From Apium graveolens (lineage: Eukaryota > Streptophyta > Magnoliopsida > Apiales > Apiaceae): DNA of 64,000 bases. The first letter of the stretch is position 1. The number at the start of each line of letters is the position of its first letter. Shown piece after piece: positions 31,985 through 43,386 of the stretch. The translations under genes and the position numbers were made by a program. The notes under the pieces are model-generated. The model did no database searches, was not told where the DNA came from, and saw only the letters and a program-made list of their open reading frames with translations. Location: positions 167,610,588 to 167,674,587 of the forward strand of contig NC_133655.1 of NCBI RefSeq assembly GCF_009905375.1, read 5' to 3'.

Positions 31985-34900
31985 TATAACGACTCGTATA
32001 TTTTTTATATTTAATTAAAGTGTAATTATGGAATTATTAAATGAATAATATATGTGTATAGCTTCTGTCAGCTATGTATTGTTTTACTTTTATCTATGTG
32101 TGTGAATTATGGTGTCCAGTGAAGTTCATATAATTAATTATGGACTTGTATTGACTTGTTCTTACTTTTAAAAGTGGATTTAATACAAGTTTATTTGTGT
32201 AAATATGTGGATTGTCTCTAAAAAAATTATTTTTATGACTTTATAATCTCAATAATTATTTTTGGGATTTTATAAATTTCATAAATCAATAGTTCATCAA
32301 TTATTTAACCCTGTATGATTTTATGATTGCATTTATTTATAAAATCTGTATTTAATTCTCGAATTCCTGAAAAATTATGAAACTTACACTTATTTAAGTT
32401 GGGAATATTCCGGGAATTTAAAAATTATTTTGGAAATTTTCGGAGTTAGTTTCACCCGCGCGTCGTTTCGTTATTTGTTAAAAAGTGGGTACAAAGTGCA
32501 GCTTGAAAATTATTTTAAAAATTTCGAAACTTATGTTTTTATAAACTTCGGGACATTTATGACACTTTAAAACTATTTTTGTAATTTTTGGAGATTATTT
32601 TATTTCCACCTCGGTTAGTTAATTTCGAATTTCGGGGCAAATCGGGCCCTTAAATCTTCGTATTTATCCCAAATGCAATGTGTTTGTTTCTCAGTAAATA
32701 TGCTGCCAGGTGTTACAATTTCAGAGGAGAGGAATAAAAAAATAAAAATAAATAAGTAACAGGGGGCTTCCCCCTTTCTCTTTGTTCACTCGGTTCCTGT
32801 TGTCTCTCTCGAAAACATCTCTCGTCTCTCTCTCAGTTATCTCTCTTTCTTTCCTTCTGTTGTTCCTTTCTTCCTCGGCTTCGCTTCAGTCACCGTCTTT
32901 TCTTCCTTTTCGCTTTTCCGGCCACATTTGTTATCTCCGGTTGGTTCGATTCCTGTTCTTCAGTTGCGTTTTTGTCTATTGCATACATATATCTGGGTAT
33001 ATATGTTAGTGTGTGTGTGTGTGTATAATAGTGTGGGTATGGTTGTGCAGTATGCGGTTTCTTGTTTCTCCGGGTTGTTTCCCGGCTGTCTCTGTGTTTT
33101 CGAATTGTTGTTGTGGTGCTGTACGCGTCACGCGCGTGTTGCCCTGTTTATTTTTGAATTTTAATTATTTTATCTAATTTTCTGCAGGAATTTTTAATGA
33201 TTGATTTCGTGAAATAAATAATAATTTTGTGCGGGAAATTATTAAAAATAATCGATGAAATTCGTGATTGGAAACCCGATTCGGGTACCTCCGAATTTTA
33301 CCGCCGTCGGCGATGAGCCTCGGCGAGCCGACGGTGGACTGTGATGACGTTGTTCTGAGTCCTATAAACAAATAAATAAATATAAAATAAGAGTATAAAT
33401 ATAAGATGTAATAATAATAATTAGTTGGTTAAATCGGTATTTCTGAAATGGATTTCGGTTGTATTGGTGAAATAAATTGCTGAATTGATTGGTTGTGATT
33501 TGACGTCGAGTTGTTTGACGGGTAGGCCGATAAACAGAGGAGGTACTGCCCGAATTTTTGGAAATTAAATTCAGAAATTCGGGACATACCCTGTAATTAT
33601 CGGAATGTCGAACGAGTATAAATAAGTATATCCATATATTCTGTGCGAAACTTGATTATACGATGTGATGAACTATTTTGCCAAATCGATAACCCTGATT
33701 TCGTAAAATTTCGAGTATACGTATTTTCTGAAAATGAACACCAAACTGAGTTCTCGAGAACGTGAACCCTGACTGTTGGATGTGTTATTGTATTGTAATA
33801 ATGTACATAATTACGAGTCGGGTTTGAATATCGTTGGGTAAAATTGGTATTGAGGATATGTCAAGCATACCTAGACGTCTAACTTAGGGTATTTCAGCTC
33901 TGTAGGTTCTGGTCGAAGGACTCAAGAATTGATATCGAATTAAGATAATCTAGTGATCAGTCAGCAAGTGCCTTGAGGTTCCCAAGCAAAGAACCCTGAG
34001 AGTCTTGGATACTATCTTGAGATAGATTGCCGCGAAGCAGGGATGTATTCTAGTGAGACAGTCATTTTTCCATGAGAGCCTGAACATTCAAGTCTATCAA
34101 AATCAGTTAGAGATGGTCGTAAAGCTCTGCAAGGCAAGTACCCCTGACCATTCTTTTATGGTTCAGTGCATATGAATAGCTAAATGTTTTACTTTCGTAA
34201 TGGAACATAAACGTTTTAAGTTACGTATCCCCCGTATTTGAAATGTTGTTTAAAATTATGTTTTGGGGAAAAGTAACTTCTGAAAATACCTATCTCTAAA
34301 CGTGATTTAAATGAAAAGAGGATTTGAATAGTGTGCTGTGACAGAATTGATTTTTTTGAAAAAGAGATAAGTAAAAGTGATTTTTGAAAACTGGATAAAA
34401 CGATCAGATATGGGATACGTTGGGGCCAGAGTAGGCCTATTGAGGTGGCGTAAGAGGCTAATTCAGTTGCGCGCACTGTATAACCGATTAGTCTAGCAGG
34501 TCAGAGACCTAGCTAGTCTCTGAATTCCGGAACAGATAAATGAGTTGGCAGTTGGAGCCATAAATGAGATGGCAGTTGGAGCCATCTGGTGTTGATAGCC
34601 TGATCAGCTCTCTCCACATATCTGCTATGTATCTGATTTGGTTTTGTGTTTCCCGCAAGGGCATGAGTAGTTGATATAGCGGATTTAGAAATGAAAATGG
34701 CATGCTAGAATTTGACTCTGGTATTTATACACAACACACTACTGATGTTATTGTTTTAAAGAGCATGCTAGTTTTGATATCCAGTTTATACTTGTTTTAC
34801 CGTTTCTGGCAAGATATGAATTATGTTCCTATAACTGCTTACTTTAAACTATTTTGCTTGTTATTCATATAGCGGTACTGCTGAGCAAGCAATTGCTCAC

Positions 34901-35224
34901 CCTTGCAGAATGTTTTATATATGTATTGTAGATACCTAGGAGATTCTATGGTGATAGTCGGGCAGAGTTCCAGTTCCCTTCGTGTCAGACTCCTCTGAGA
35001 TGGTTGTGTTAGACCAAGGATGGTCTGTTGGGTTGCTGTGTTAGGTTAGTTGCGTCGAGATAATTGTTGTAAGTTTGAGTTGTGTTAGTTGAGTAACCTA
35101 AGTCATACTTAAACCTAGCAAAGATCTTGGTAAAGGGGTCGTAGCTATATCCTATTATTTAATTGTTTATCTTTTGGTTATTGTTGATGACGTCAACTCC
35201 TGACCCCGGGTTGAGGCCGTCACA
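31985..35224 (+). repeat. Element C 3' LTR (3240 bp)
   Basis: Begins TATAACGACTCG, ends GGCCGTCACA. It pairs with 11005-14203 but retains a segment of about 43 bp near 33502-33545 (GACGTCGAGTTGTTTGACGG onward) missing from the 5' copy. The two LTRs show many substitutions, so C is clearly older than B. Confidence 0.93.
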
Positions 35225-35229
35225 CAATC
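35225..35229 (+). repeat. Target-site duplication of element C, right copy (CAATC)
   Basis: One mismatch to TAATC at 11000-11004. After it the gag of element D resumes. Confidence 0.85.
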
Positions 35230-36173
35230 CTTGTGATTCCTTTCATTATAAGAGCACACAGCTTCATCATCTCTTCATCAGCATCCATCTCAGGCAAGCT
35301 TTCAATTTCTGAGTCATCATCACTATCAGAACTTGATGACTCAGTATCAGACTTTGTGATGAGCGCTTTTCCCTTGCCTTTCCTTGAGGTAGTTGCCTTG
35401 GGGGATTCTTCTTCAGCCTTAAGAGCAACTATCCTTGACTTTCCTCATTTCCTCTTGCTTTTTTGTTCCATCTCAAGTTCATGGGTCTTGAGCATCCCAT
35501 AAATTTCATCAAGAGTTGTTTCATCAAGATTATAGTTGTCTCTTATAATTGTTGCCTTCAAATCCCAACTTTCAGGAAGAGCTAACAGGAATTTAAGGTT
35601 TGAATCTTCAAGATCATACTCATTATCAACTAGTGACAAATCATTCAAGAGTTTGACAAATTTGTCATATAAATCAGTCAATGACTCATTAGGCTTTGAG
35701 TCAAAGTGTTCATACTCTTGAGTGATTATTGTCTTCCTGTTCTTCTTAATCGAATCAGTTCCCTGGCACCTTGTCTCTAAGGCATCCCATATCTCCTTTG
35801 CAGTCTTGCAGTTAATTACCATGTTTGACATTACATTATCAATGGCACTATGCAGCAAGTGCCGTACCTTAGCATCCTTAGCAATTGATGCTATATCTTC
35901 AGCAGTGTAATCACTCTTCTCCTTTTGTACAGACTTTGCTACTTCACCTGCAACTACAACAGCGAGCTTTGTTGGCTTGTGAGGTCCTTCATTGATTCTG
36001 TCAAGATATTCTGGATATGTAGCTACCAGAAACATAGTCATCCTCACCTTCCATATGGGATATTCAGATGGTTTCAGTATGGGAACTCTAATAGCCTCAT
36101 ATCGACTATGGATTTGAGTCTTTGGGGGTTCTTTAGTTTTGGTGGGCTTGGTTGGAGTTTCTGCTTCAGACAT
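35230..36173 (-). pseudogene. gag: Element D gag, N-terminal part
   Basis: ATG 36173 (MSEAETPTKPTKTKEPPKTQ), about 85% identical by eye to B gag. It is open to 35445, where a GGA glycine codon has become TGA; after the stop the same frame reads on through the Ser/Asp-rich stretch to the insertion point of C at 35230. It continues at 10999. Confidence 0.9.
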
Positions 36174-36214
36174 GATTGTTTTTGGATCTTAAACTGTTTG
36201 TGTGTTAACAGATA

Positions 36215-36227
36215 GGCTCTGATACCA
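36215..36227 (-). other. Primer binding site of element D
   Basis: The minus strand reads TGGTATCAGAGCC, two bases from the 5' LTR; initiator tRNA-Met type. Confidence 0.94.
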
Positions 36228-36229
36228 CT

Positions 36230-36834
36230 TGTTAGGTCACACACACTGTAGAAGGGGGTTGAATACAGTGTTTATCACATTCAAATCGAATTAAAGAACT
36301 CAAGTAACAGAAAATAGACTTTATTCAATATAATAAACTCTATTACAATATGGAACTGTCCTCTATCAGTGATGAACAAATATCACGAGAGCTGCTAGGG
36401 TTACAATGAATAATATTCTCGATAATGATAACACTTATAGTGTAAACCCTATGTCTGTGTTTATATATCACACAGTTACAAGATAATCGCTAATTGATAT
36501 GGAATATAATTTTGCTTCCTAAAATATATCAATCAGTTATCTTTTCTTCCAAGTATTTCATTCTTTACAAAATTCCTTCTTCATGCATATCTCTTCTTAC
36601 ATTTGTCTTGATCTTCTTTCCTTTCAATCAGCCGCCTTCCTTATCTGAAAATTTCCTTTAAGTCCTGATATTATCTCCTGATAAATATCTCCTGAATCTT
36701 AAGTACTGATAACTTAAGTTCTGACTTCAGTATAAGTGCTGATTTCAGTTAAGTACTGATTTGTCATGTTTAAGTAAGATCTGAAAACTAAACATAAATT
36801 ATATTAGACATGAAATTATCAAATATATCTAACA
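36230..36834 (-). repeat. Element D 5' LTR (605 bp)
   Basis: TGTTAGATATATTTG ... GTGACCTAACA on the minus strand, homologous to the 615-bp LTRs of B with small indels. It keeps the GTATATAAACAC-type TATA region (here slightly changed near 36458-36470) and the AAGTnCTGAT cluster near 36655-36765. Confidence 0.94.
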
Positions 36835-36877
36835 TAGTAACCCCTAGACTTATACCCCGAGTCTGGAGGGCATTACA
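36835..36877 (+). repeat. Residual 3' end of element E 5' LTR
   Basis: TAGTAACCCCTAGACTTATA ... GGAGGGCATTACA matches the last 43 bp of the E 3' LTR (49654-49696). The first five bases, TAGTA, are also the target duplication of element D. Confidence 0.92.
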
Positions 36878-36881
36878 GGTT

Positions 36882-36893
36882 TGGCATCAGAGC
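36882..36893 (+). other. Primer binding site of element E
   Basis: TGGCATCAGAGC, one base from the initiator tRNA-Met site TGGTATCAGAGC, four bases after the LTR end. Confidence 0.85.
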
Positions 36894-37067
36894 TATAGGT
36901 TTGGTCCCTGAAAGCAAGAACATTAGGGTTAAGATAAGATAGGGAGATCACATCGGATAGGAATAGTCAAATAGGAAGAGCAGTATTAGGATGTAGGTTA
37001 GATTAGAATAGGGAAGTATAAATCTTAGGATTGTTCAGTGACCTTTTTTCTTTCTTTATATTATCAG

Positions 37068-37799
37068 ATGGCGTCATCAGGTTATTCGGCTTCTTCTGAG
37101 AGGACAGTCACCGGGCCAGTAGCACCATTTGTACCTCCAGTATCTGAGTTCATGTTTCCTCCTTTACCACCTCCACCACCATTGCCACAGGAGCCAGTAC
37201 CTCCAGTACAGGGGATAGTCCATGACCCTATAGAGATGTTTGATCCATTTGAGTTCTTTGAGCCGATGGTTCCACTACCAGTAGAGCATCAGTTTATACC
37301 GAGGATTAAGCCGGAGTTACCACCACCAGTGTTGCCTCCTATACCAGTGCATGCCCTAGAACCAGGCGTATGTCAAATGATTCCAGTCGAGGGGATAGGA
37401 GAGCATGATGTGGATCTACAGTTAGGGTTACCACAGCAGGGTGCAGGTATACCGAGGGTTCCGTCACAGGAGTCAGTGGGTCAGGTTGCACAGCCGCATA
37501 TGGTACCATACCATGAGTACAGGGTTATGAGGGATGATGTAGAGTATTGGAGAGAACAGTGCAGAGAGATTATGCATTTATTTGACCAAAGAGACAGAGG
37601 ACCGTTACCGGCCCTACATCCAGATTACTTTATGAGACAGAGATTACAGTCGGTTTTGATGAGTGCCACTTCGGAGCTAGATGATTTGACCCATGAGGGA
37701 CCGCCTTCTTCCGCGGAGTTCTACAGGATATTCTGCTTGGCACAGACTTTGGTTCAGGCACTTAGGGAGGAGCTGAGGCGTATTCCGCCTGGGTTTTGA
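37068..37799 (+). CDS. Element E extra ORF upstream of gag, 243 aa, proline-rich
   Basis: Fully open. Start set at ATG 37068 (MASSGYSASSERTV); ten more in-frame codons upstream to 37038 are possible. Residues 25-110 are proline-rich (FPPLPPPPPLPQEPVPPVQG, LPPPVLPPIPVHALEP) and probably disordered. Residues about 155-243 are charged and helical (YHEYRVMRDDVEYWREQCRE, then LREELRRIPPGF) and may form a coiled coil. Gypsy chromoviruses usually have a single gag-pol frame, so an ORF between primer site and gag is unusual; Ogre-type elements have an ORF in this place, but I see no similarity to them that I could name. It has stayed open while gag and pol carry stops. Function unknown. Confidence 0.65.
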   Translation: MASSGYSASSERTVTGPVAPFVPPVSEFMFPPLPPPPPLPQEPVPPVQGIVHDPIEMFDPFEFFEPMVPLPVEHQFIPRIKPELPPPVLPPIPVHALEPGVCQMIPVEGIGEHDVDLQLGLPQQGAGIPRVPSQESVGQVAQPHMVPYHEYRVMRDDVEYWREQCREIMHLFDQRDRGPLPALHPDYFMRQRLQSVLMSATSELDDLTHEGPPSSAEFYRIFCLAQTLVQALREELRRIPPGF

Positions 37800-38277
37800 G
37801 ACAGTGACTACAGAATACAGATGTATATAGATGCAGCATAGTATGACATAGTGAGTAGTGTGTATGTGTGTAGTAGTAGTTTAACCTGTAGTTTGACTGA
37901 TAATAGTTAGTATGACTTGTAGCCGCGGTGATAACCAGCAGAGCGAGACTTTTTGTATCAAGCATTTACACCTGAGGCTGGTGTCATATATATATAAAAT
38001 GAACCTTTTCAAATTTCTTTTATTTAAATTTCAGTCTTTACAGTTTTACAGCATTTACCTTCACTTTATTGTTTTACAGCTTTTCATACTATAAATTCTG
38101 TCGAAAAAAAAGAGAGAACAACTAATTTATTTAACTGTTTACATTTCCTGTTTTTATATTAAGCAACTGTTTTCTTTCTTCGAACCATGTTGGTAATACA
38201 GGATAAATTGTTTTCTTACATACTTTCAATTATTTATTAAACTGTTAAAGAAACATCACTTGTTTTATTATCAGAAG
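37800..38277 (+). other. Spacer between the extra ORF and gag of element E
   Basis: AT-rich, no coding sequence seen. The stretch before the gag ATG ends in a pyrimidine-rich TTGTTTTATTATCAG, which looks like a 3' splice site five bases before the gag AUG. A similar TATATATTCCAG precedes the gag ATG of element C. Confidence 0.45.
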
Positions 38278-39340
38278 ATGGCACCAAAAAGAAAGACTAG
38301 GACTGAGACTCCTAACAGCAATTCCGAAGGACAGACTAATGAGACCATGAACCAAATGTTCCATCTGATGCAACAGCAGATGGTAATGATGCAACAACAA
38401 ATGCAGCAACAACAGCAGCAGATTCAACAACAATTGTTATAACAACCACTTCGTCCTGAGCCCCAAATTCCACCAGCTATACCTGTTGTTACTTTTAAGC
38501 AGTTTCAGTCGGTTAAACATCCAGAATTTGATGGGTCGGCTGATCCTATTAAGGTTACCACTTGGTTAAAAGAAATAGAGAAAGCGTTTGCACTAGTGAA
38601 GATAGGTGAAGACCAGAAGACTGACTTTGCTAGTTATTTGTTGAAAGGGGAAGCAAATTATTGGTGGGAATTTAAAAAGGATTTAGAGGGTGAAGATGTT
38701 ATTGTATGGGATAGATTTAAAGAGTTGTTTTTAAAGAAACATTTTCCTCGCTATGTGAGAAATCAAATGCAGATAAAGTTTTTGGAACTGAAGCAGGGAA
38801 GTATGTCTGTGACCGAGTATGAAGCCAAATTACTAAATTGGCTAGGTTTGTTCCAGAATAAGTGGATACTGAAGAGAAATGAGTTCAAAGGTTTCAAGAA
38901 GGGTTAAGACCGTGGATCCGTGGACAAGTTGCAGCTTTTGAATTAACAATGTATACCGTCGTAGTCCAGAAAGCCTTGATCATCGAAGGGGAAAGTGAAA
39001 GATCTCAAAGGGATAAAGGACAGGGAAGTTTCCAAGACCGCTCCAGCAGAAAGCCGGGATTTCAAGCTCGGACAAATTTGAATTTCAAAAGGATAGGACC
39101 AGGTACCCAGAAAACAGGTAATCGATTCCAAGCCCCCAAACAACAGGGAATTGTCAGAGTCTCAGTTTCGTACTGCAGAATTTGTGGATACTAGCACACC
39201 GGCGTATGTATCAAAGAAGATGTGACATGTTTCAAATGCAAGCAGAAAGGGCATTATTCTAACGAATGTCCCACGGGAAAAATAGCATAAATTACTTGCT
39301 ACCAGTGCGGAAAGAAAGAGCATATCGCTAGGAATTGAAA
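38278..39340 (+). pseudogene. gag: Element E gag, broken
   Basis: ATG 38278 (MAPKRKTRTETPN). A methionine/glutamine-rich run (MMQQQMQQQQQQIQQQ) ends in a TAA at 38440. The gag core follows (EFDGSADPIKVTTWLKEIEK, ANYWWE, LKKHFPRYVRNQMQ; open from 38596), with frameshifts near 38850 and 38880. Knuckle one, CFKCKQKGHYSNEC near 39230, is intact. In knuckle two (CYQCGKKEHIARN) the last cysteine codon has become TGA near 39338. Confidence 0.88.
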
Positions 39341-39961
39341 AGGACCAGCAATAGCAGCTAGTATTCCGAAAGTATTGGCATTACCTCTGCCACCGCCACC
39401 TAATCAACCTAGAGGAAGAACTTTCAACATGACAATGAAAGAAGCAGTGCAGAGTTCTAGTGTAATTGCAGGTACGCTTTTGGTAAATTTCGTAGATTCA
39501 AAAGTATTAATTGATTCTGGAGCTACCCGTTCATTTATTTCTGAAGAATTTCTTGATAAATTACATTGTGAAATCGAATGGTTGGGTGAGACGTTAATTA
39601 TAAAATTAGCGAATGACGACCAAGTTCCAGTAGATCGAGTATGTCCTGCGTGCGATATAGAAATAGCCGGACATCATTTTTCTGTAGACTTGATTCCTTT
39701 TAAGTTAGGAGATTTTGACGTCATTTTGGGAATGGATTGGTTAGCTTGTCATAATGCTCAGATCGATTGCGCGAATAATAAAGTCAAATTATGAACTGCG
39801 AAAAATGTAACGGTAATGTTCAAAGGCGAAAAACATCGGAAGAAATTTCTGACAGTGATGCAGACCAAACTATTGCTTCGACAAGGATGTGAGATGTACA
39901 TAGCTTATGTGTTAGATACTGAGAAAGGAAGTCCCAAAATAGAAGACATTCCAATTGTATA
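39341..39961 (+). pseudogene. pol: Element E protease and linker to reverse transcriptase, one stop, cut by solo LTR F
   Basis: VLIDSGATRSFIS near 39510 carries the aspartic protease triad, and FDVILGMDWLACHNAQIDC near 39715-39770 the usual downstream block. A tryptophan codon has become TGA at 39792-39794. The frame then continues (MFKGEKHRKKF) to EDIPIVY, where solo LTR F enters at 39962. Removing F and one GTATA copy joins IPIVY to [12 protein letters not shown] without a shift. Confidence 0.9.
39957..39961 (+). repeat. Target-site duplication of solo LTR F, left copy (GTATA)
   Basis: Perfect match to 43382-43386. Confidence 0.92.
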
Positions 39962-42900
39962 TGTAATATCCGGGATATATCGTGTAATTATTTTTGTTAA
40001 TAAATAATTATTATATGTGTTCAGTATCGATTCTGTGAATTATTTGTTAAGTGTTAAATGTGTTTGGATGTTTAAAAATAATATTAATTGAGTATTTTAA
40101 TTTTTATATGTCCAAAATAAAATATAGATAATTGTCATATCTTCCTATTTATTTTTATGATGACTTATGATTTTATAGAAAATATATGGATTTTATAAAA
40201 TCTTTTTCCGAGTATTTAAAAACTATTTTATACAAACGGGAACCAACCGACGTCACCCGTTTTTACATTTTTATAACCCGAAACTCTTCCGAGAACTCCT
40301 TCCTAACCCAATTGTAATATTCCGAGCATTTTCCGTGTTTTGACTTTTTCGATCCGGCGTACGGTTTGTCCTGCGCAGGTCCAGGTGTAACATTTTCGAT
40401 ACATTATTTGTTTCGGTAAATCGATAAAACTCGTATTTTCGATAAACTGGATCTTTTTATTAAACTATCATAATTATCATCTCATAATACGTGTAACCAG
40501 GCGCTGAGACCAAGATCGCAGTACAAATTGTACTGATTTGGATATTTATCCCGAAAACCGGTACCGTTTGGATCAGTTTTTATAAATAAACGTACCATTT
40601 TATACCCGGAATGATCCAATGGGATACTAATTTTCCGTAATTATAAATAGCCTTTTACCGTATTTTATTCCGTATCAAAATCATTTGCAGTCAGTTAAAT
40701 ATATAATTTTCCAGAGAAAAACCCTAAATTCATAAAACCTTCTGAGAATCAAACTACAATTTCAAGGTGTTATTGAAATCAGTTGGGAAAGTTGGAGTAA
40801 CCAAATCGAAGGTCTCGAGGAGTACTATCACATTCTGTGTTCCATATCACTGCAGAAATCATGGTTTATTTTCTGAAAATTTATTTATTTTCGAATTATT
40901 TTTATTAAAAATATGAATTTTTGTTCGGATGATTGTTTGAATGATTTGATGATTGCATGTTATAGAGCTTGTTTTCCTGATGATTTTCATATGTCATACG
41001 TCTGATTTGGAGTTCAATAACATGTTCAAAATTGAGTTTAATTTTCGAATTTTGAAATTAGGGTTTATAACCCGTATGAATGTTTTCAATTGAAATTTGG
41101 GCCTTTTTGATTTAGGGGTTATTAGCTGTTGATTTATAGTGGGTTGTGTTCCTTATGAAATTTGCAATCGATTGGTATATAGCTCGTTAACAGAGGATGT
41201 CTGAATCGAAGGGAGTTGTGTTTTGAAATCCCCGATGTTTCGCCGGAAACCGACAAAGTTCTTGGCCATTTTCCGGCCAGGACAGGGGTTATTGTTGTAT
41301 TTTGATTGCATAAACAGATTCCTGATGTTGTGTAGAGTATATCTGGAGGTGATGGTAGTGGGAGGATGCCGGAGGCGAGTTCTCGGGCGAACCCCGACTG
41401 TTTTCCGGTGAGGGCTGGAAAAATTACAGTTTAGTACCTCAATTATTGGGGACGATGAAGTTTAGTCCCTGAAGTATCCAGAGTTTGCAAATTTTGGATT
41501 CCTGTTTTCAAAATATTCAAAAATCATATTTCCTATTTATTTTTATTATAAAAATCGTTTTAAATTTCTGAAAATTCCAAAAATTATTATTTTAATTCCA
41601 AAATTTTTTTTAATTCAAAAATAAATCTGAATTAATTAGTTAATTAATTTCAGTTAATTTTAAATTGATTAATTGGTCAATTAATTCGAAAATTAATTGA
41701 TTTAATTAATTATTAATTAATTTTAATTAATTATTTAATTAGATTTAATAATTTAAAAATGTTTTAAAAATTCTGAAAAATAGTTTCGAGCTTTAAAATA
41801 TTATTTTAAATTGATTTCAGGGCTCGATAATTATTATAAACTTGTTTTAAAGCCAGATTGGGCCAACCGAACCCTGTTTATTACTCCGAAATTGATCCAA
41901 CGACCCTTTTTAATTCCGAAATATGTTTTAAAAATCATTTTAATTACCCGAAAGCCTGTTTATGACCCGAGACTCCATTATAAATGATATATCATTGATT
42001 ATTTGACGTGTTATGTGTTATATGTGACTTGTTGGTTAACCGTCGGTCTATATATTCGGTGTTTACTTGTTTATAATATAACTTTCGATCCGTTAATCGG
42101 ATTTGGGTAAAACGAAGGGTAGATAGAAGTATATGTCGAATAGAATCATATGAGTTGAATATTGATAGATGTTTATGATATGTGAGCAGAAGAGGCAAGG
42201 CGTAGGAAAGGGAAACAGATAGTCGAGGAGTAGACAGTTGTGATTGAAAGCGAGTGCTGAATAATAAGCTAGTACCAGGCAAGTGTTCTGAACTTTCTCG
42301 AGATATATTGTAGTTGATTGATAGACCTGTTTTATATTGCAAGTGCTTTGATGCACTGAACCCAAAATCCTGATTCCAGTTATTGATCTTGAGCCGTAAA
42401 CCTGATTCTTTCTAGACCATTGATTGTTGTACACCCAAATACGAATCCTCAAATATACGATACTCCTCCACAAATACATACAAACTAAACATCAAACACT
42501 GAACCAGATTGCTTACACACTCAAACCATTTTATTTTATGCTTTGAAAGACCAAATCCTTGAAACCTTGAAACATTGATTCCTTTGTTATCCAATTATTT
42601 CATTACCCAACAGCCAAGCTTTGAAAATGCCATATTGATCCTTATGAAGATTGAAACCATTTCATTATCGAACACCCAGTGTTGTTTATGATTCTGTTTA
42701 CTTCTTTACATTATTTATTCTGTTATTATGTTAGAATTGGATTGTTTTTTTTATAAAATTGTGGACCAGATTCGTGGTCAGACCATATAATGGTCAAGTC
42801 AGGCCAATGTGTTCCTTGGATCCAGTAGTTAGAGCAGTGTTGTGTGCTTTGCTCGGGGTTAGTGCGTGACTGATCAGCAGCCTAACCTTGGTTTTTAAAA

Positions 42901-43381
42901 TGAAAATATAATATCCAATTCTAAATCATAATCCATTGTTCACTTGACATCATAACCATTTTCACCTGATGATCATTATTCTTAGTTTTGTCATTGTGAC
43001 TTGCTGAGCTAGTTAGCTCATTTGTGCGATGTTGTTTATGTTCTTTTCCAGTTAAGAAGGAACCAGTTGGTACCGAGGATCCCCAGTCCAGCACGAGAGC
43101 TAGGGGTTCAGGTTGATCGAGTTAAGCTAGTAGGCTTCGTTTGGGATAGTTTGAGTTTGTAATAATGTTTAATACTCGGTTTTGAGTTTGAATAGTTGGG
43201 ATTTGAACGATTTGTAATATAAGTGTGTTTGGCTTGTGTGCATACTTTAACCTATTGCGGTTCGTAGTAGTTGGTAAGTAGGGTCACTGTATATTATTAT
43301 TTTATTATTGTTATAAGCAGGTTATAAATAAGGTGTGTGTGTGGACCCCAAACTTCTGACCCGGGTTTGGAGGGCACCACA
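39962..43381 (+). repeat. F: solo gypsy-type LTR (3420 bp) inside element E pol
   Basis: Begins TGTAATATCC, ends GGAGGGCACCACA, flanked by GTATA on both sides, with no primer site, polypurine tract or coding region inside. It is therefore a product of LTR-LTR recombination. It shares short blocks with the E LTR (ATTTGGGTRAAACGAA near 42100 and 48246), so it is a related chromovirus family. The middle (41520-41830) is very AT-rich with ATTAATTAA runs. Orientation is taken from the TGTAAT start and GGGTTTGGAGGGC end, which resemble C and E. Confidence 0.9.
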
Positions 43382-43386
43382 GTATA
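43382..43386 (+). repeat. Target-site duplication of solo LTR F, right copy (GTATA)
   Basis: Perfect match to 39957-39961. Confidence 0.92.

Larger units (their letters stand above)
11005..35224 (+). mobile_element. Element C: degenerate Ty3/gypsy chromovirus (Tekay/Del-like), split by element B
   Basis: 5' LTR 11005-14203, primer site, gag remnant, short protease and RT remnants, element B insertion 17586-30887, integrase C-terminal/chromodomain remnant, polypurine tract and 3' LTR 31985-35224. The internal part is only about 4.5 kb after removing B; RNase H and most of integrase are missing or unrecognisable. It is flanked by TAATC/CAATC in the gag of element D. Non-functional. Confidence 0.93.
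1..36834 (-). mobile_element. Element D: Sirevirus-type Ty1/copia retrotransposon, 3' LTR off the left edge, split by element C
   Basis: Reads right to left: 5' LTR (36230-36834), tRNA-Met primer site, gag (split), pol, small ORF, ORF3. Position 1 matches element B about 120 bp inside its 3' LTR, so the 3' LTR of D should lie just outside the window. Gag is interrupted at 11005-35224 by the gypsy element C. The right end abuts TAGTA (36835-36839), which continues into the tail of an E LTR. The intact E 3' LTR has the uninterrupted version of the same tail, so D jumped into the 5' LTR of E. D is the same family as B but is decayed by frameshifts and stops. The Sirevirus assignment rests on the primer site, gag zinc knuckles, long downstream ORF and overall order. 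Confidence 0.93.

Noticed and set aside
37068..37799. Proline-rich ORF as a host gene (extensin-like)
   Set aside because: It lies in the plus-strand leader between the primer site and gag of element E, has no signal peptide, and lacks extensin SPPPP repeats.
42093..42594. Minus-strand ORFs inside solo LTR F
   Set aside because: Low-complexity reading of LTR sequence; no domain recognised.
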